From contig NZ_JAABOK010000002.1 of assembly GCF_009928525.1 (NCBI RefSeq), positions 310,001 to 374,000 of the forward strand: a DNA stretch of 64,000 nt, in the 5' to 3' direction. The DNA is from Chitinophaga solisilvae. GTDB taxonomy: Bacteria > Bacteroidota > Bacteroidia > Chitinophagales > Chitinophagaceae. The translations under genes and the position numbers were made by a program. The notes beneath the pieces are model-generated. The model saw nothing but the letters and a program-made list of their open reading frames with translations, searched no databases and had not been told where the DNA came from. Of the stretch, positions 28,086-36,614 are shown piece by piece (positions within the stretch are counted from its first letter, which is position 1; every line of letters starts with the position of its first letter).

Positions 28086-29375
28086 ATGAAGAATCTGCCT
28101 CTGGACTCACAGCTTTTTGTGAAGAATCGCCAGCGTTTTGTCGCTAAAATGCAGCCCAATTCTATTGCTATTATCAATTCCAACGATGAACTGCCGATGA
28201 ACGGCGACGCGTTGCACAAATTTAAACAGAACTCAGACCTGTACTGGCTTACAGGTATTGACCAGGAAGATACAATGGTAGTATTGTATCCGGATAATCC
28301 GGATCCGAAATTCCGGGAAGTACTGGTACTGGTGCGTCCTAACGAGCTGAAAGAAAAATGGGATGGCCACCGTCTGCGTAAAGATGAAGCCTACGCCATA
28401 TCCGGCATGAATACCGTAGTATGGCTCGACTCCATCGATGCACTGCTTCAGCAGTGGATCAATGATGCACAGAACATCTACCTCAACTCCAATGAAAATA
28501 ACCGCAAGGCCAGCCTGGTACCCGTAAAGGACTACCGCTACGCCCAGGAAGTGAAAGAGCGTTACCCGCTGCATAACTATCTCCGCGCTGCCATTATCTT
28601 CAAAGAACTGCGCGCGGTGAAAACACCGGAAGAAATCGCCGTTATGCAGGTAGCTATGGACATCACAGAGAAAGCCTTCCGTCGGGTGCTGACATTCATC
28701 AAACCCGGTGTATGGGAACACGAAATACAGGCGGAAATTATCCATGAGTTCCTGCGCAACCGCTCTGCCGGCGAAGCCTACGGCTCTATCATAGCCTCCG
28801 GCGACCGCGCACGCACCCTGCACTATGTGTCCAATAACCAGGAGTGCCTCGATGGTGAACTGATACTGATGGACTTCGGCGCGGAATACGGCGGCTATAA
28901 TGCTGACCTCACCCGCACGGTACCGGTAAACGGTAAGTTCTCTGCCCGCCAGCGCGAAGTATACGATGCCTGTCTGCGCCTGCATATGTACGCCAAATCC
29001 ATCCTCCGCCCGGGTATTACCATTGCCAAATACCATGAAATGGTAGGAGTAGAGGCCGGCAAGGAATTCGTGAAACTGGGTCTGCTCACGGAAGAAGACA
29101 TCAAAAACCAGGATCCGGAAACACCGGCATACCGCAAATATCTCTACCACGGCATCTCTCACCACCTCGGTATCGACGTGCATGACCTGGGTCCATCCTT
29201 CCATAAACCTATTCCGGAAGGCGCTGTTATGACAATCGAACCAGGCATCTACATCGAAGAAGAAAAAATCGGTATCCGCATTGAAAACAACTACTGGCTC
29301 ACCGCCGAAGGTAATGTAGATCTGATGAAGAATATACCGATTACGGCTGATGAGATAGAAAGGCTGATGAAATAA
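28086..29375 (+). CDS. pepP: Xaa-Pro aminopeptidase (M24B)
   Basis: A 429-residue cytoplasmic metallopeptidase that removes an N-terminal residue before proline. Residues about 5-140 are the AMP_N domain (KQNSDLYWLTGIDQED). The pita-bread domain carries the ligands: MDFGAEYGGYNADLTRT (two Asp), HGISHHLGIDVHD (His), TIEPGIYIEE (Glu) and IRIENNY (Glu). All five metal ligands appear present. The stop touches palindrome E8. Confidence 0.93.
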   Translation: MKNLPLDSQLFVKNRQRFVAKMQPNSIAIINSNDELPMNGDALHKFKQNSDLYWLTGIDQEDTMVVLYPDNPDPKFREVLVLVRPNELKEKWDGHRLRKDEAYAISGMNTVVWLDSIDALLQQWINDAQNIYLNSNENNRKASLVPVKDYRYAQEVKERYPLHNYLRAAIIFKELRAVKTPEEIAVMQVAMDITEKAFRRVLTFIKPGVWEHEIQAEIIHEFLRNRSAGEAYGSIIASGDRARTLHYVSNNQECLDGELILMDFGAEYGGYNADLTRTVPVNGKFSARQREVYDACLRLHMYAKSILRPGITIAKYHEMVGVEAGKEFVKLGLLTEEDIKNQDPETPAYRKYLYHGISHHLGIDVHDLGPSFHKPIPEGAVMTIEPGIYIEEEKIGIRIENNYWLTAEGNVDLMKNIPITADEIERLMK

Positions 29376-29503
29376 TTACGAATTACGAATTGCGAATTAC
29401 GAATGAGGAGCGAAGATTTAAGCGGATAAAGAATTTACTTCTTCGCTTTCATCTTCGCTCCTCATTCGTAATTCGCAATTCGTAATTCGCAATTCATAAT
29501 TCA
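29374..29503. repeat. Intergenic palindrome E8 (heptamer family, simple)
   Basis: Left arm: four heptamers then AATGAGGAGCGAAGAT; right arm carries five heptamer-like units, so the arms differ in repeat number. Inner part less perfect (AAGCGGATAAAG against CTTCGCTTTC). Between co-directional plus genes. Confidence 0.93.
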
Positions 29504-29538
29504 TATTTATGTTTAATTTGTGGCCTCAAATCAAGTGA

Positions 29539-30297
29539 ATGAAACAAGTTCCTAATATTATCACCCTATGTAACCTTTTCTGTGGTGCGTTGGCTATTAT
29601 CTGCGTGCTGCATGCTCCGGAGTTCCGGGCGGAGTTTAACGGTAATGAATATACGATCACCAGTCCTGAACCGGTGTACTGGGCTTCCGCCCTGGTGGTG
29701 CTGGCGGCAATATTTGATTTCTTTGACGGCATGACTGCCAGGTTACTGAAGGTACAATCGCCTATGGGAAAGGAACTGGATTCCCTGGCAGATGTGGTTA
29801 CCTTCGGTGTGGTGCCGGGCATGATGTTGTACAGACTCTTGCGCAGCGCCTATTTCAGACAACCTGATGTATTCGACGTTTCTATGGTGAACCTGGCTCC
29901 GGCCTTGCTGGTGCCTTGTTTTGCTGCTTACCGCCTGGCTAAGTTCAACCTGGATACCCGGCAATCCGAAAACTTCATCGGGGTGCCTACTCCTGCTGTA
30001 GGCTTGCTGGTAGCCTCTTTCCCGCTGATCCTGCTCTTTAATCCCTATAACCTGGCTCAATGGCTGCAGAACGTATGGGTACTCTATGGCACCATAGCTG
30101 CCCTCTGCTACCTCATGGTGGCCGAAATTCCCATGCTCAGCCTGAAAATAAAAGATAAAAGCCTGAAGAATAACTGGCCCAGGCTGCTACTGGTGGTTCT
30201 CACCCTGATAAGCATACCTGTACTGAATTTCGCCACGGTGCCGTTTGTGTTTATATGCTATGTGGTGCTGTCGCTGGTAGTGCCGCCTAAAGTCTGA
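29539..30297 (+). CDS. pssA: CDP-diacylglycerol-serine O-phosphatidyltransferase
   Basis: A 252-residue integral membrane enzyme making phosphatidylserine, the precursor of phosphatidylethanolamine. The CDP-alcohol phosphotransferase signature D-G-x2-A-R-x8-G-x3-D-x3-D is read in FFDGMTARLLKVQ plus MGKELDSLADVV. Several hydrophobic helices follow (PALLVPCFAAYRLA, LLVASFPLILLF, LLLVVLTLISIPVL). No psd gene is in the window. The stop lies at the edge of palindrome E9. Confidence 0.9.
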   Translation: MKQVPNIITLCNLFCGALAIICVLHAPEFRAEFNGNEYTITSPEPVYWASALVVLAAIFDFFDGMTARLLKVQSPMGKELDSLADVVTFGVVPGMMLYRLLRSAYFRQPDVFDVSMVNLAPALLVPCFAAYRLAKFNLDTRQSENFIGVPTPAVGLLVASFPLILLFNPYNLAQWLQNVWVLYGTIAALCYLMVAEIPMLSLKIKDKSLKNNWPRLLLVVLTLISIPVLNFATVPFVFICYVVLSLVVPPKV

Positions 30298-30415
30298 TTA
30301 CGAATTACGAATTGCGAATTACGAATGAGGAGCGAAGATATTAGCAGATAATGTAATCACTATCCGCTAATATCTTCGCTCCTCATTCGTAATTCGCAAT
30401 TCGTAATTCGTAATT
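30297..30415. repeat. Intergenic palindrome E9 (heptamer family, simple)
   Basis: Arms pair over about 50 bases with one mismatch (TTAGCAG against TTAGCGG). Core GCGAAGATATTAGC. Its left edge overlaps the pssA stop. Confidence 0.95.
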
Positions 30416-30430
30416 TTTATCGTAGGTTTG
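30400..30430 (+). promoter_or_regulatory. purS: Candidate promoter for purS
   Basis: TAGGTTTG at 30423-30430 with a TTCG at 30400-30403 (in the right arm of E9) exactly 19 bases upstream. The -7 box is 18 bases before the chosen ATG, which excludes the frame's first start, a TTG at 30428. Confidence 0.5.
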
Positions 30431-30448
30431 CGGCAAATTTTTAGCACA

Positions 30449-30694
30449 ATGACTTTTACTGCACATATCAATGTGATGCCACTGAAGGAATTACTGGATC
30501 CGCAAGGTAAAGCGGTGATGGGTGGTCTCAAAAACCTTGGCATGGGCCAGGTTCACGATGTACGTATCGGAAAACACATTACTCTGCAAATTGAAGCCGC
30601 CAGCAAAGAAGATGCGCAGCAGATTGCTGAAAATGCCTGCCAGAAGCTCCTGGCAAATCAGGTAATGGAATATTTTGAAGTACAAATACAATAA
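30449..30694 (+). CDS. purS: Phosphoribosylformylglycinamidine synthase subunit PurS
   Basis: An 81-residue protein (start MTFTAHINVMP; normal PurS length is about 80-85). PurS is the small subunit that bridges PurL and PurQ in the fourth step of purine synthesis. Visible: LLDPQGKAVMGGLKNLG and a C-terminal ferredoxin-like strand (NQVMEYFEVQIQ). It stands alone, without purQ or purL, between two palindromes. Its presence implies the three-subunit form of the enzyme in this organism. Confidence 0.9.
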   Translation: MTFTAHINVMPLKELLDPQGKAVMGGLKNLGMGQVHDVRIGKHITLQIEAASKEDAQQIAENACQKLLANQVMEYFEVQIQ

Positions 30695-30702
30695 TAATTC
30701 AG

Positions 30703-30817
30703 GAATTATGAATGATGAATGATGAGTTGAAGAGCGAAGATTTTAGCGGATGATCGTTTAAGTTCCGCTCGTATCTTCGCTCTTCAACTCATGATTCATC
30801 ATTCGTAATTCATAATT
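30703..30817. repeat. Intergenic palindrome E10 (heptamer family, simple)
   Basis: Arms GAATTATGAATGATGAATGATGAGTTGAAGAGCGAAGAT (read in pieces) and complement; a few mismatches. It ends 3 bases before the rsmI ATG, so any rsmI promoter must lie inside or upstream of the palindrome. Confidence 0.93.
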
Positions 30818-30820
30818 CTT

Positions 30821-31489
30821 ATGAAATTATATCTCATTCCGTCTCCGATCGGCAACCTTGCTGATATTACCTACCGGGCTGTAAAAGTGCTGGAAGAGGC
30901 GGAACTGGTGCTGGCAGAAGATACCCGTACCTCCGGCGTATTACTGAAGCATTATCAGATCAACAAACCGGTTACCCCCTACCATCAGCATAACGAACAT
31001 AAGATTGTGCAACACCTGCTGCAGCAGCTGCAGGCAGGCAAAACTATGGCTATGCTCACGGATGCCGGTACTCCCGGTATTTCCGACCCCGGATTTCTGC
31101 TGGTACGCGAGTGCATTCGTGCAGGCGTGCCCGTAGAATGCCTGCCTGGCGCCACCGCATTTGTTCCTGCGCTGGTGAACAGCGGCATACCCATGAACCG
31201 CTTCACTTTTGAAGGCTTTCTCCCCCTGAAGAAAGGCCGCCATACACTGTTTACACAGTTAAGCACGGAAGAACGCACCATCGTTTTTTACGAGTCGCCG
31301 ATGCGGCTGGTAAGAACACTGGCGGACCTGATCCAGTATTTCGGACCAGACCGCCAATGCTGTGTGAGCCGTGAACTCACCAAAATGTTCGAGGAAAATA
31401 AGCGCGGCACCCTGCAGGAAGTACATGACTACTTTAAGGAAAAGGGCGTGAAAGGCGAAATTGTAGTAGTCGTACAGGGCGCAGCATAA
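30821..31489 (+). CDS. rsmI: 16S rRNA (cytidine-1402 2'-O)-methyltransferase
   Basis: A 222-residue SAM-dependent enzyme of the tetrapyrrole-methylase fold that 2'-O-methylates C1402 in the decoding centre. The start LYLIPSPIGNLADITYRA and LAEDTRTSGVLLKHY, then MLTDAGTPGISDPGF, are diagnostic. GEIVVVVQG closes the domain; the C-terminal helical tail of the E. coli enzyme is absent, as in many shorter homologues. The ATG is immediately after palindrome E10. Convergent with the nitroreductase, 5 bases apart. Confidence 0.94.
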   Translation: MKLYLIPSPIGNLADITYRAVKVLEEAELVLAEDTRTSGVLLKHYQINKPVTPYHQHNEHKIVQHLLQQLQAGKTMAMLTDAGTPGISDPGFLLVRECIRAGVPVECLPGATAFVPALVNSGIPMNRFTFEGFLPLKKGRHTLFTQLSTEERTIVFYESPMRLVRTLADLIQYFGPDRQCCVSRELTKMFEENKRGTLQEVHDYFKEKGVKGEIVVVVQGAA

Positions 31490-31494
31490 TCATC

Positions 31495-32178
31495 TCAATA
31501 AAATACAGCCACATCTTCCAGCGGCTTCCGGTGAATATCCGGAACCCAGCACTCATCTGCAGGATAGCCTACCGGCACCAGCAGAAAAGGCTTCTCATTT
31601 TCCGGACGCTGCAGAATCTCTCCCAGGAAATTCATGGGACTGGGCGTATGCGTCAGCGCTACCAGCCCTGCGTGGTGAATAGCCGTCAGCAGAAAACCTG
31701 CCGCTATACCCAGGCTTTCCTGTACATAGTAATTGTTTTTCTTCTTCCCGTTGTCATCAGTCTCATAAATACGCTTGAACATAATAATCAGCCAGGGCGC
31801 AACTTCCAGGAAGGGCTTATGCCAGTCGGTCTGCAGTGGCTTCAGATCCTCCAGCCATTCCGGCGACATACGGCTGTTATAGCTCCTGTATTCCTCTTTC
31901 TCTGCCTCTGTCCGGATCACTTTCTTGATAGCCGGATCACCCACCACACAAAAGGTCCAGGGCTGCTTATGAGCCCCCGATGGCGCTGTGTTGGCAGCAC
32001 GGATAATGTGCTCTATCACCTCCTTCGGTACGGCCTTGTCTGAAAAGTCCCTTACCGTCCTCCTTTTTTCCATCCAATCTTCAAAGGAGGCCGCCTGCGC
32101 TATCATTTCAGACGTTTCGTAAGTATCATGAGAATAACTGATAAAGGGATAACCTGCGATGATTTTTTGGGTTGACAT
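31495..32178 (-). CDS. Nitroreductase-family protein
   Basis: A 227-residue FMN-dependent oxidoreductase. RRTVRDFSDKAVP and NTAPSGAHKQPWTF form the FMN-binding start; the C-terminal part has GLVALTHTPSPMNFL and LVPVGYPADECWVP. This subgroup resembles the iodotyrosine-deiodinase-like branch more than NfsB (inference from the THTPSPM region). Substrate unknown. It faces the M1 peptidase gene divergently across compound palindrome E11. Confidence 0.85.
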   Translation of the reverse strand: MSTQKIIAGYPFISYSHDTYETSEMIAQAASFEDWMEKRRTVRDFSDKAVPKEVIEHIIRAANTAPSGAHKQPWTFCVVGDPAIKKVIRTEAEKEEYRSYNSRMSPEWLEDLKPLQTDWHKPFLEVAPWLIIMFKRIYETDDNGKKKNNYYVQESLGIAAGFLLTAIHHAGLVALTHTPSPMNFLGEILQRPENEKPFLLVPVGYPADECWVPDIHRKPLEDVAVFY

Positions 32179-32194
32179 GATGTATGATTTTTTA

Positions 32195-32438
32195 AATTAC
32201 GAATTACAAATTACGAATTACGAATGAGGAAGCCAATCTGATCAGGCAGGAATTGGAATTAATTATGAATTAAGCATTATGAATTATGAGTTAAAGCGAA
32301 GATCAGAGCGACATGTGTTATTCGCTATAATCTTCGCTTTAACTCATAATTCATAATGCTTAATTCATAATTAATTCCAATTCCTGCCTGATCAGATTGG
32401 CTTCCTCATTCGTAATTCGCAATTCGTAATTCGTAATT
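32195..32438. repeat. Compound nested palindrome E11 in a divergent junction
   Basis: A 244-base palindrome. Outer shell: heptamers, then AATGAGGAAGCCAATCTG and ATCAGGCAGGAATTGG, with matching complement on the right. Inner shell: AATTAATTATGAATTAAGC, then ATTATGAATTATGAGTTAAAG and core GCGAAGATCAGAGCG. It looks like one element inside the loop of another. Confidence 0.95.
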
Positions 32439-32454
32439 ATTATTGGTATTTTCG
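32423..32454 (+). promoter_or_regulatory. Candidate promoter for the M1 peptidase
   Basis: TATTTTCG at 32447-32454 (one base from TAnnTTTG) with TTCG at 32423-32426, in the right arm of E11, 20 bases upstream; ATG at 32478. Confidence 0.35.
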
Positions 32455-32477
32455 CTTTTTGAACAAAATTAAATTGA

Positions 32478-34364
32478 ATGAAGTACAGGGTATTAGGTAG
32501 CTGTCTGGCTGTCACAATGCTGGCAGGCAGCTGGTTACAGTCTCAGGCGCAGTCAGACCGCTGGCAGCAAAGGGTAAAATACACAATGGATATTGCGGTA
32601 GATGCCCCTGCCAACAGGTTCACCGGAAAACAGCATCTTGAGTATTTTAACAACTCTCCGGACACGCTGAAGAAAGTTTTCTACCACCTTTACTGGAACG
32701 CGTTTCAGCCCAACAGTATGATGGATGTACGCAGTCGTGAACTGGGAAAAATTGTGGTGGGAAGAGACAGCAAAGGTAACAACCGTCCTGACTGGGATAA
32801 CCGTGTCCGTGACCGCATTTCCCAGCTGACCCCCAATGAAACCGGCTACCAGAAAATCATCTCCCTCAAAAGAGATGGTAAACCACAGGCTTTCAAAGTA
32901 ATAGAAACTATCCTGGAAGTAACGCTGGATAAACCTGTACTGCCTCATTCCAAAGCTGTATTCGATATGGAGTTCGAATCACAGGTGCCAGTGCAGATCC
33001 GCCGCAGTGGCAGAAATAATGCAGAAGGTGTAGACTTCTCCATGGCGCAGTGGTATCCCAAAATGTGTGAATACGATTACGAAGGATGGCACGCTACTCC
33101 TTATATCGCCCGCGAATTCTACGGCGTCTGGGGCGACTATGATGTGAAAATCACCATCGATAAAAAATATGTACTGGGTGGTACGGGTTACCTGCAGAAC
33201 CCCAACCAGATCGGTTACGGCTATGAAGCTCCCGGCGCTAAGGTAACTCGCCCAGCCGGCAATACACTGACCTGGCATTTCATTGCTCCGAATGTGCACG
33301 ACTTTATGTGGGCCGCAGACCCGGATTATAAACACATCACCCAGAAGGTAGATAATTTCACCGCGCACTTCTTCTATATAGAAAATGAGCATACGCGCGA
33401 AACGTGGCCGCAGCTGGCTAAGATGATTCCTGCTGCCTATGCCTTCATCAAAACGCATTACGGACCTTATCCGTACCAGCAATACTCCTTTATCCAGGGT
33501 GGCGACGGCGGTATGGAATACCCTATGGGTACGCTTATCCTCGGTAATGGTAAAATCGATGGCCTCTACGGCGTAGCTATCCACGAATGGATGCACAGCT
33601 GGTACCAGGGCATGCTGGCTACCAACGAAAGCCTGTATCCATGGATGGATGAAGGCTTCACCACCTTCGCTGAAGATAATACCATCCACTATACTATCGA
33701 TTCCCTGAAAAACCGTAACCCGCATCAGGGCTCGTATGACAGCTACTTCGGACTTGCCAGAAGCCCGTTTGAAGAACCGGCTACCACGCATTCCGACCAC
33801 TACAATACCAATGTTGGCTACAGCCGCACGGCCTATTCCAAAGGTGCAGTATTCTTGGAACAGCTGGGATATGTGATCGGCGCGCAAAACCGCGATGCCG
33901 GCCTGTTACGCTATTACAACGAATGGCGCTTCAAACATCCCAACGCCAATGACTTCATCCGCGTTATGGAAAAACAAAGCGGCATTGAGCTGGACTGGTA
34001 TAAACAATACTTTATCAACACCACCAAGCACATAGATTACGGCATCGACAGCGTTTTCAGTAACGGAAATAAAACCACGGTACGCCTGCGCCGCGTTGGC
34101 TACATGCCCATGCCGGTTGACCTGATGGTAACTGCCAGAAACGGCAGTCAGGTACTGCAATACATTCCGCTCTCCATCATGTACGGTGAAAAGCCTGACG
34201 AGTCCCCCGCCATTAAACGCGTGGTAAATACTCCCTGGTTCTGGACACACCCCACCTACGATGTGGAAATAGACCTGCCATTATCAGACATCAGAGAACT
34301 GGAAATAGACCCCAGCCAACGGATGGCAGATATGGACAGGAAGAATAATAAAGCAATACTGTAA
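32478..34364 (+). CDS. M1-family zinc metallopeptidase
   Basis: A 628-residue exported aminopeptidase-like enzyme with a signal peptide (cleavage near SQAQS, residue 25). The zinc site is HEWMHSW with the third ligand Glu in WMDEGFTTF, 18 residues further on, as required for HEXXH-x18-E. The substrate-anchoring GGMEYPMGT corresponds to the GAMEN-type loop. A C-terminal beta domain follows. Probably acts on peptides in the periplasm or outside. Confidence 0.92.
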   Translation: MKYRVLGSCLAVTMLAGSWLQSQAQSDRWQQRVKYTMDIAVDAPANRFTGKQHLEYFNNSPDTLKKVFYHLYWNAFQPNSMMDVRSRELGKIVVGRDSKGNNRPDWDNRVRDRISQLTPNETGYQKIISLKRDGKPQAFKVIETILEVTLDKPVLPHSKAVFDMEFESQVPVQIRRSGRNNAEGVDFSMAQWYPKMCEYDYEGWHATPYIAREFYGVWGDYDVKITIDKKYVLGGTGYLQNPNQIGYGYEAPGAKVTRPAGNTLTWHFIAPNVHDFMWAADPDYKHITQKVDNFTAHFFYIENEHTRETWPQLAKMIPAAYAFIKTHYGPYPYQQYSFIQGGDGGMEYPMGTLILGNGKIDGLYGVAIHEWMHSWYQGMLATNESLYPWMDEGFTTFAEDNTIHYTIDSLKNRNPHQGSYDSYFGLARSPFEEPATTHSDHYNTNVGYSRTAYSKGAVFLEQLGYVIGAQNRDAGLLRYYNEWRFKHPNANDFIRVMEKQSGIELDWYKQYFINTTKHIDYGIDSVFSNGNKTTVRLRRVGYMPMPVDLMVTARNGSQVLQYIPLSIMYGEKPDESPAIKRVVNTPWFWTHPTYDVEIDLPLSDIRELEIDPSQRMADMDRKNNKAIL

Positions 34365-34367
34365 GGA

Positions 34368-34488
34368 AATTACGAATTACGAATTACGAATTGCGAATGT
34401 AAAAGCGAAGACCGAAGCGATCATACTTTAAGTATGCGCTTCGGTCTTCGCTTTTACATTCGCAATTCGTAATTCGCAATTCGTAATT
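34368..34488. repeat. Intergenic palindrome E12 (heptamer family, simple)
   Basis: Between convergent genes; 52-base arms, with one A/G difference in the second heptamer. Core GCGAAGACCGAAGCG pairs perfectly with its complement. Right edge overlaps the DinB stop. Confidence 0.95.
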
Positions 34489-35054
34489 TAAAATATAAGC
34501 TGTTGCAGCTGATTCTCCCACGTATGGCTTTGCAGCTCATTATACCGGAGTTGTTGCAGATGATGTTCATTATGGTAGGTGGTGAAATACAGCATTTCCC
34601 TGACGGTTATTTTGCCCAGGATAGGGTGGGGAAGGCGGTATTTATCCAGGTCCTGCTCCGACCATCCGGACAGCAGGTCCTGAAGTTTGTCCCGTTGTTT
34701 CAGAAATGCCTGAATGAGTACGGGGCGTTGTGCATTGTAGACAATCCCGGGCCAATAGGCTCTGGTGGCGGTAGCGCCGTTGTCAAGTAAATGCTGGTAT
34801 GCTTCCACAAGGGTGTTATAGGAGCGGGAAGGTTGCTGGCTGGTGCCGAAATACCGGAGTACCAGTTTAGGGTACGACATGGCATTTCCTACCGGCCGGG
34901 CACATTTTATCAGATGATGCAGCTGCTGACCGGCAGACCATTTCCCATATGGCGTAGCTGTAAACCTTTGATCAGGAAGTGTCTGAATAAAGGCGACGAA
35001 ATCGTCGAAGCTCTTGCTGAGGTGAGTGCGGATCTCATGCTGGTTCAGGTACAT
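34488..35054 (-). CDS. DinB-family protein
   Basis: A 188-residue four-helix-bundle protein of the DinB/YfiT-like superfamily, which are usually metal-binding thiol-dependent transferases or hydrolases of unknown substrate. The putative metal-binding His residues are in GQQLHHLI and TTYHNEHHLQQL. Function cannot be assigned. It converges with the M1 peptidase across palindrome E12. Confidence 0.8.
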   Translation of the reverse strand: MYLNQHEIRTHLSKSFDDFVAFIQTLPDQRFTATPYGKWSAGQQLHHLIKCARPVGNAMSYPKLVLRYFGTSQQPSRSYNTLVEAYQHLLDNGATATRAYWPGIVYNAQRPVLIQAFLKQRDKLQDLLSGWSEQDLDKYRLPHPILGKITVREMLYFTTYHNEHHLQQLRYNELQSHTWENQLQQLIF

Positions 35055-35251
35055 AGGAAGATGATTTAAAGGGTGCAGAAAAACACATAACCTCGCGCTT
35101 TGAATCAGTATACCCGGGCCATTGCATTCTCTCTGAAGTTACGCCGGTTTTACGAGGTAACCAATAAAATATTGAATATTTAAAAAGATAATATTAGCTT
35201 TTGTTGGCAGTGGGTACCGCAAAATATGTGTATGTGTAAAAATTTTTCAGA

Positions 35252-35461
35252 TTATTCCAGGACTTCGCATAAAAAGCCCTGGTTTTTAACAAAATCGATG
35301 ATAATATTTTCTTCTACCTGAAGACCGGCGATGCGTAATACCTTATCACAATCCTCGATATCTACATGACAGCTGCCGACAATGAACTGTGATTCAATGG
35401 CATGGATCATCTGCTGTTTTTCCTGCGGGCTGGATATGTTGGTTTTGAAAATACCTATCAT
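35252..35461 (-). CDS. Small ferredoxin-fold protein resembling an HMA domain without CxxC
   Basis: A 69-residue protein. The pattern FKTNISSPQEKQQMIHAIES, then HVDIEDCDKVLRI and IIIDFVKNQGFLCEVLE, follows the beta-alpha-beta-beta-alpha-beta layout of heavy-metal-associated domains, but the metal-binding CxxC is absent. Last of a probable three-gene minus-strand transcript with the membrane protein (12-base gap) and the sigma factor. A regulatory or sensor role is possible but unproven. Confidence 0.65.
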   Translation of the reverse strand: MIGIFKTNISSPQEKQQMIHAIESQFIVGSCHVDIEDCDKVLRIAGLQVEENIIIDFVKNQGFLCEVLE

Positions 35462-35473
35462 GGCATGGCGGAT

Positions 35474-35905
35474 TTAGCGTTGACCTTTATCTTGTTCTTT
35501 ATCCTTTTCAGCGGACGGCTGACCGGGGTTATCCCAGGTTTCATCTTCCGGGTACTGCCGCCAGTCTCTGCGCCAGGGGCCGCGTCCGGGACGGCAATGG
35601 TTGCGCAGGTGTTCTTTCATGCGTTCTCTTTGTTCAGGAGTCATACCGGCCATACGTTCCTTTAATCTTTCATCCCACTGCCTGCGCTTGCCCCAGCCAC
35701 CGCCACGGTGGCCATTCCATCCAAAGAGCAGTTTGCCAAGAACAAGGAGGCCCAATGCCTGCCAGTAGGTAATTACCGGACCATGGAAGAGCTCAGGTAT
35801 CAGCCAGTTCCACAATTGCTGGGTTACAAAAATAACCAGTGCAAAGAACAGGATGCCCAGAAAGCCCAGTCCTATTTTCTTTCCTATGCTGAATCGATGT
35901 CTCAT
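35474..35905 (-). CDS. Membrane protein with Arg/Gly/Trp-rich tail
   Basis: A 143-residue protein with two hydrophobic segments (LGFLGILFFALVIFVTQQL and ALGLLVLGKLLFGW) and a strongly charged tail. The tail has MTPEQRERMKEHL, which recalls the LTxxQ motif of Spy/CpxP-type proteins, but length and context do not allow that assignment. It follows the sigma factor gene by 27 bases. In many Bacteroidota an ECF sigma is followed by a membrane anti-sigma; this protein could fill that place, but no anti-sigma domain was recognised. Confidence 0.7.
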   Translation of the reverse strand: MRHRFSIGKKIGLGFLGILFFALVIFVTQQLWNWLIPELFHGPVITYWQALGLLVLGKLLFGWNGHRGGGWGKRRQWDERLKERMAGMTPEQRERMKEHLRNHCRPGRGPWRRDWRQYPEDETWDNPGQPSAEKDKEQDKGQR

Positions 35906-35932
35906 AATGATGTAATTATTTAATGAATGATT

Positions 35933-36520
35933 TTAATCTTCTGAAATTTCTTTATACAGTGCTGCCAGTTGTTCCCGCAGGTACAGCACGGCATATCTTT
36001 TTCTGGACAGCAGCGTATTGACGCTGATGCCCGTTTCTTTGCTCATCTCTTTAAATGATTTCCCTTCAAGTTCATGCTGCAGAAAAACCTGTTTCTGTTC
36101 CGGTGGCAGATCATCAATAGCGCGCATGATGGTTTCTGACATGATTTTCCTGATCATCGGCGTGTCGGCCTGTAAGGCATCATCAGAAAGGATTTCCGGC
36201 AGGAAGAGTACTTCTTCTCCTTCCACTTCGCGGACATATTCGGCGAAGGGTGTTTCTTTTTTCTTCCGGAACCAGTCAGTGATCCTGTTCCGGGTTACTG
36301 CGAAGAGCCAGCCGGTGATAGAATCTATCTGGCTGCCCAGCCGCAGGTATTCTGTAAACTGATATAGTACGTCCTGTAAGATATCCTCCGCATCTGATGC
36401 ATTATTTACCCGCTGCCTGATGAAGTGCAGTAACCGCTTGCGTTCCTGCTTAACGGTAGCCTGTATACGCTCGTTCTGCTCTTGGGCCATAATGCTGTTT
36501 GTGAGGAGCAATTGTTTCAT
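35933..36520 (-). CDS. ECF-type RNA polymerase sigma factor
   Basis: A 195-residue sigma-70-family factor. Region 2 lies at about 25-95 (NASDAEDILQDVLYQF, GWLFAVTRNRITDWFRKK) and region 4 at about 130-185 (LPPEQKQVFLQHELEGKSF, KEMSKETGISVNTLLSR, with a helix-turn-helix). Starts at 36520 or at MAQEQNER (36490); the latter fits the family better but cannot be decided. First gene of a three-gene set. Its targets are unknown. Confidence 0.9.
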   Translation of the reverse strand: MKQLLLTNSIMAQEQNERIQATVKQERKRLLHFIRQRVNNASDAEDILQDVLYQFTEYLRLGSQIDSITGWLFAVTRNRITDWFRKKKETPFAEYVREVEGEEVLFLPEILSDDALQADTPMIRKIMSETIMRAIDDLPPEQKQVFLQHELEGKSFKEMSKETGISVNTLLSRKRYAVLYLREQLAALYKEISED

Positions 36521-36614
36521 CGTAATAAGGAGGACGAAACAACGATGCGGATATTTTAAGGATAGAAAAAAAATATGGGAATGGGGTTAAACAAGCGCGG
36601 CGGCAGCCACCGGA

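Noticed and set aside
28233..29204. 323-residue minus-strand frame opposite the M24 peptidase
   Set aside because: The plus strand encodes a complete M24 active site; the antisense frame follows its codon bias and has no recognisable motif.
32979..33887. 302-residue minus-strand frame opposite the M1 peptidase
   Set aside because: The zinc peptidase motif is on the plus strand; the antisense product has no motif or start context.
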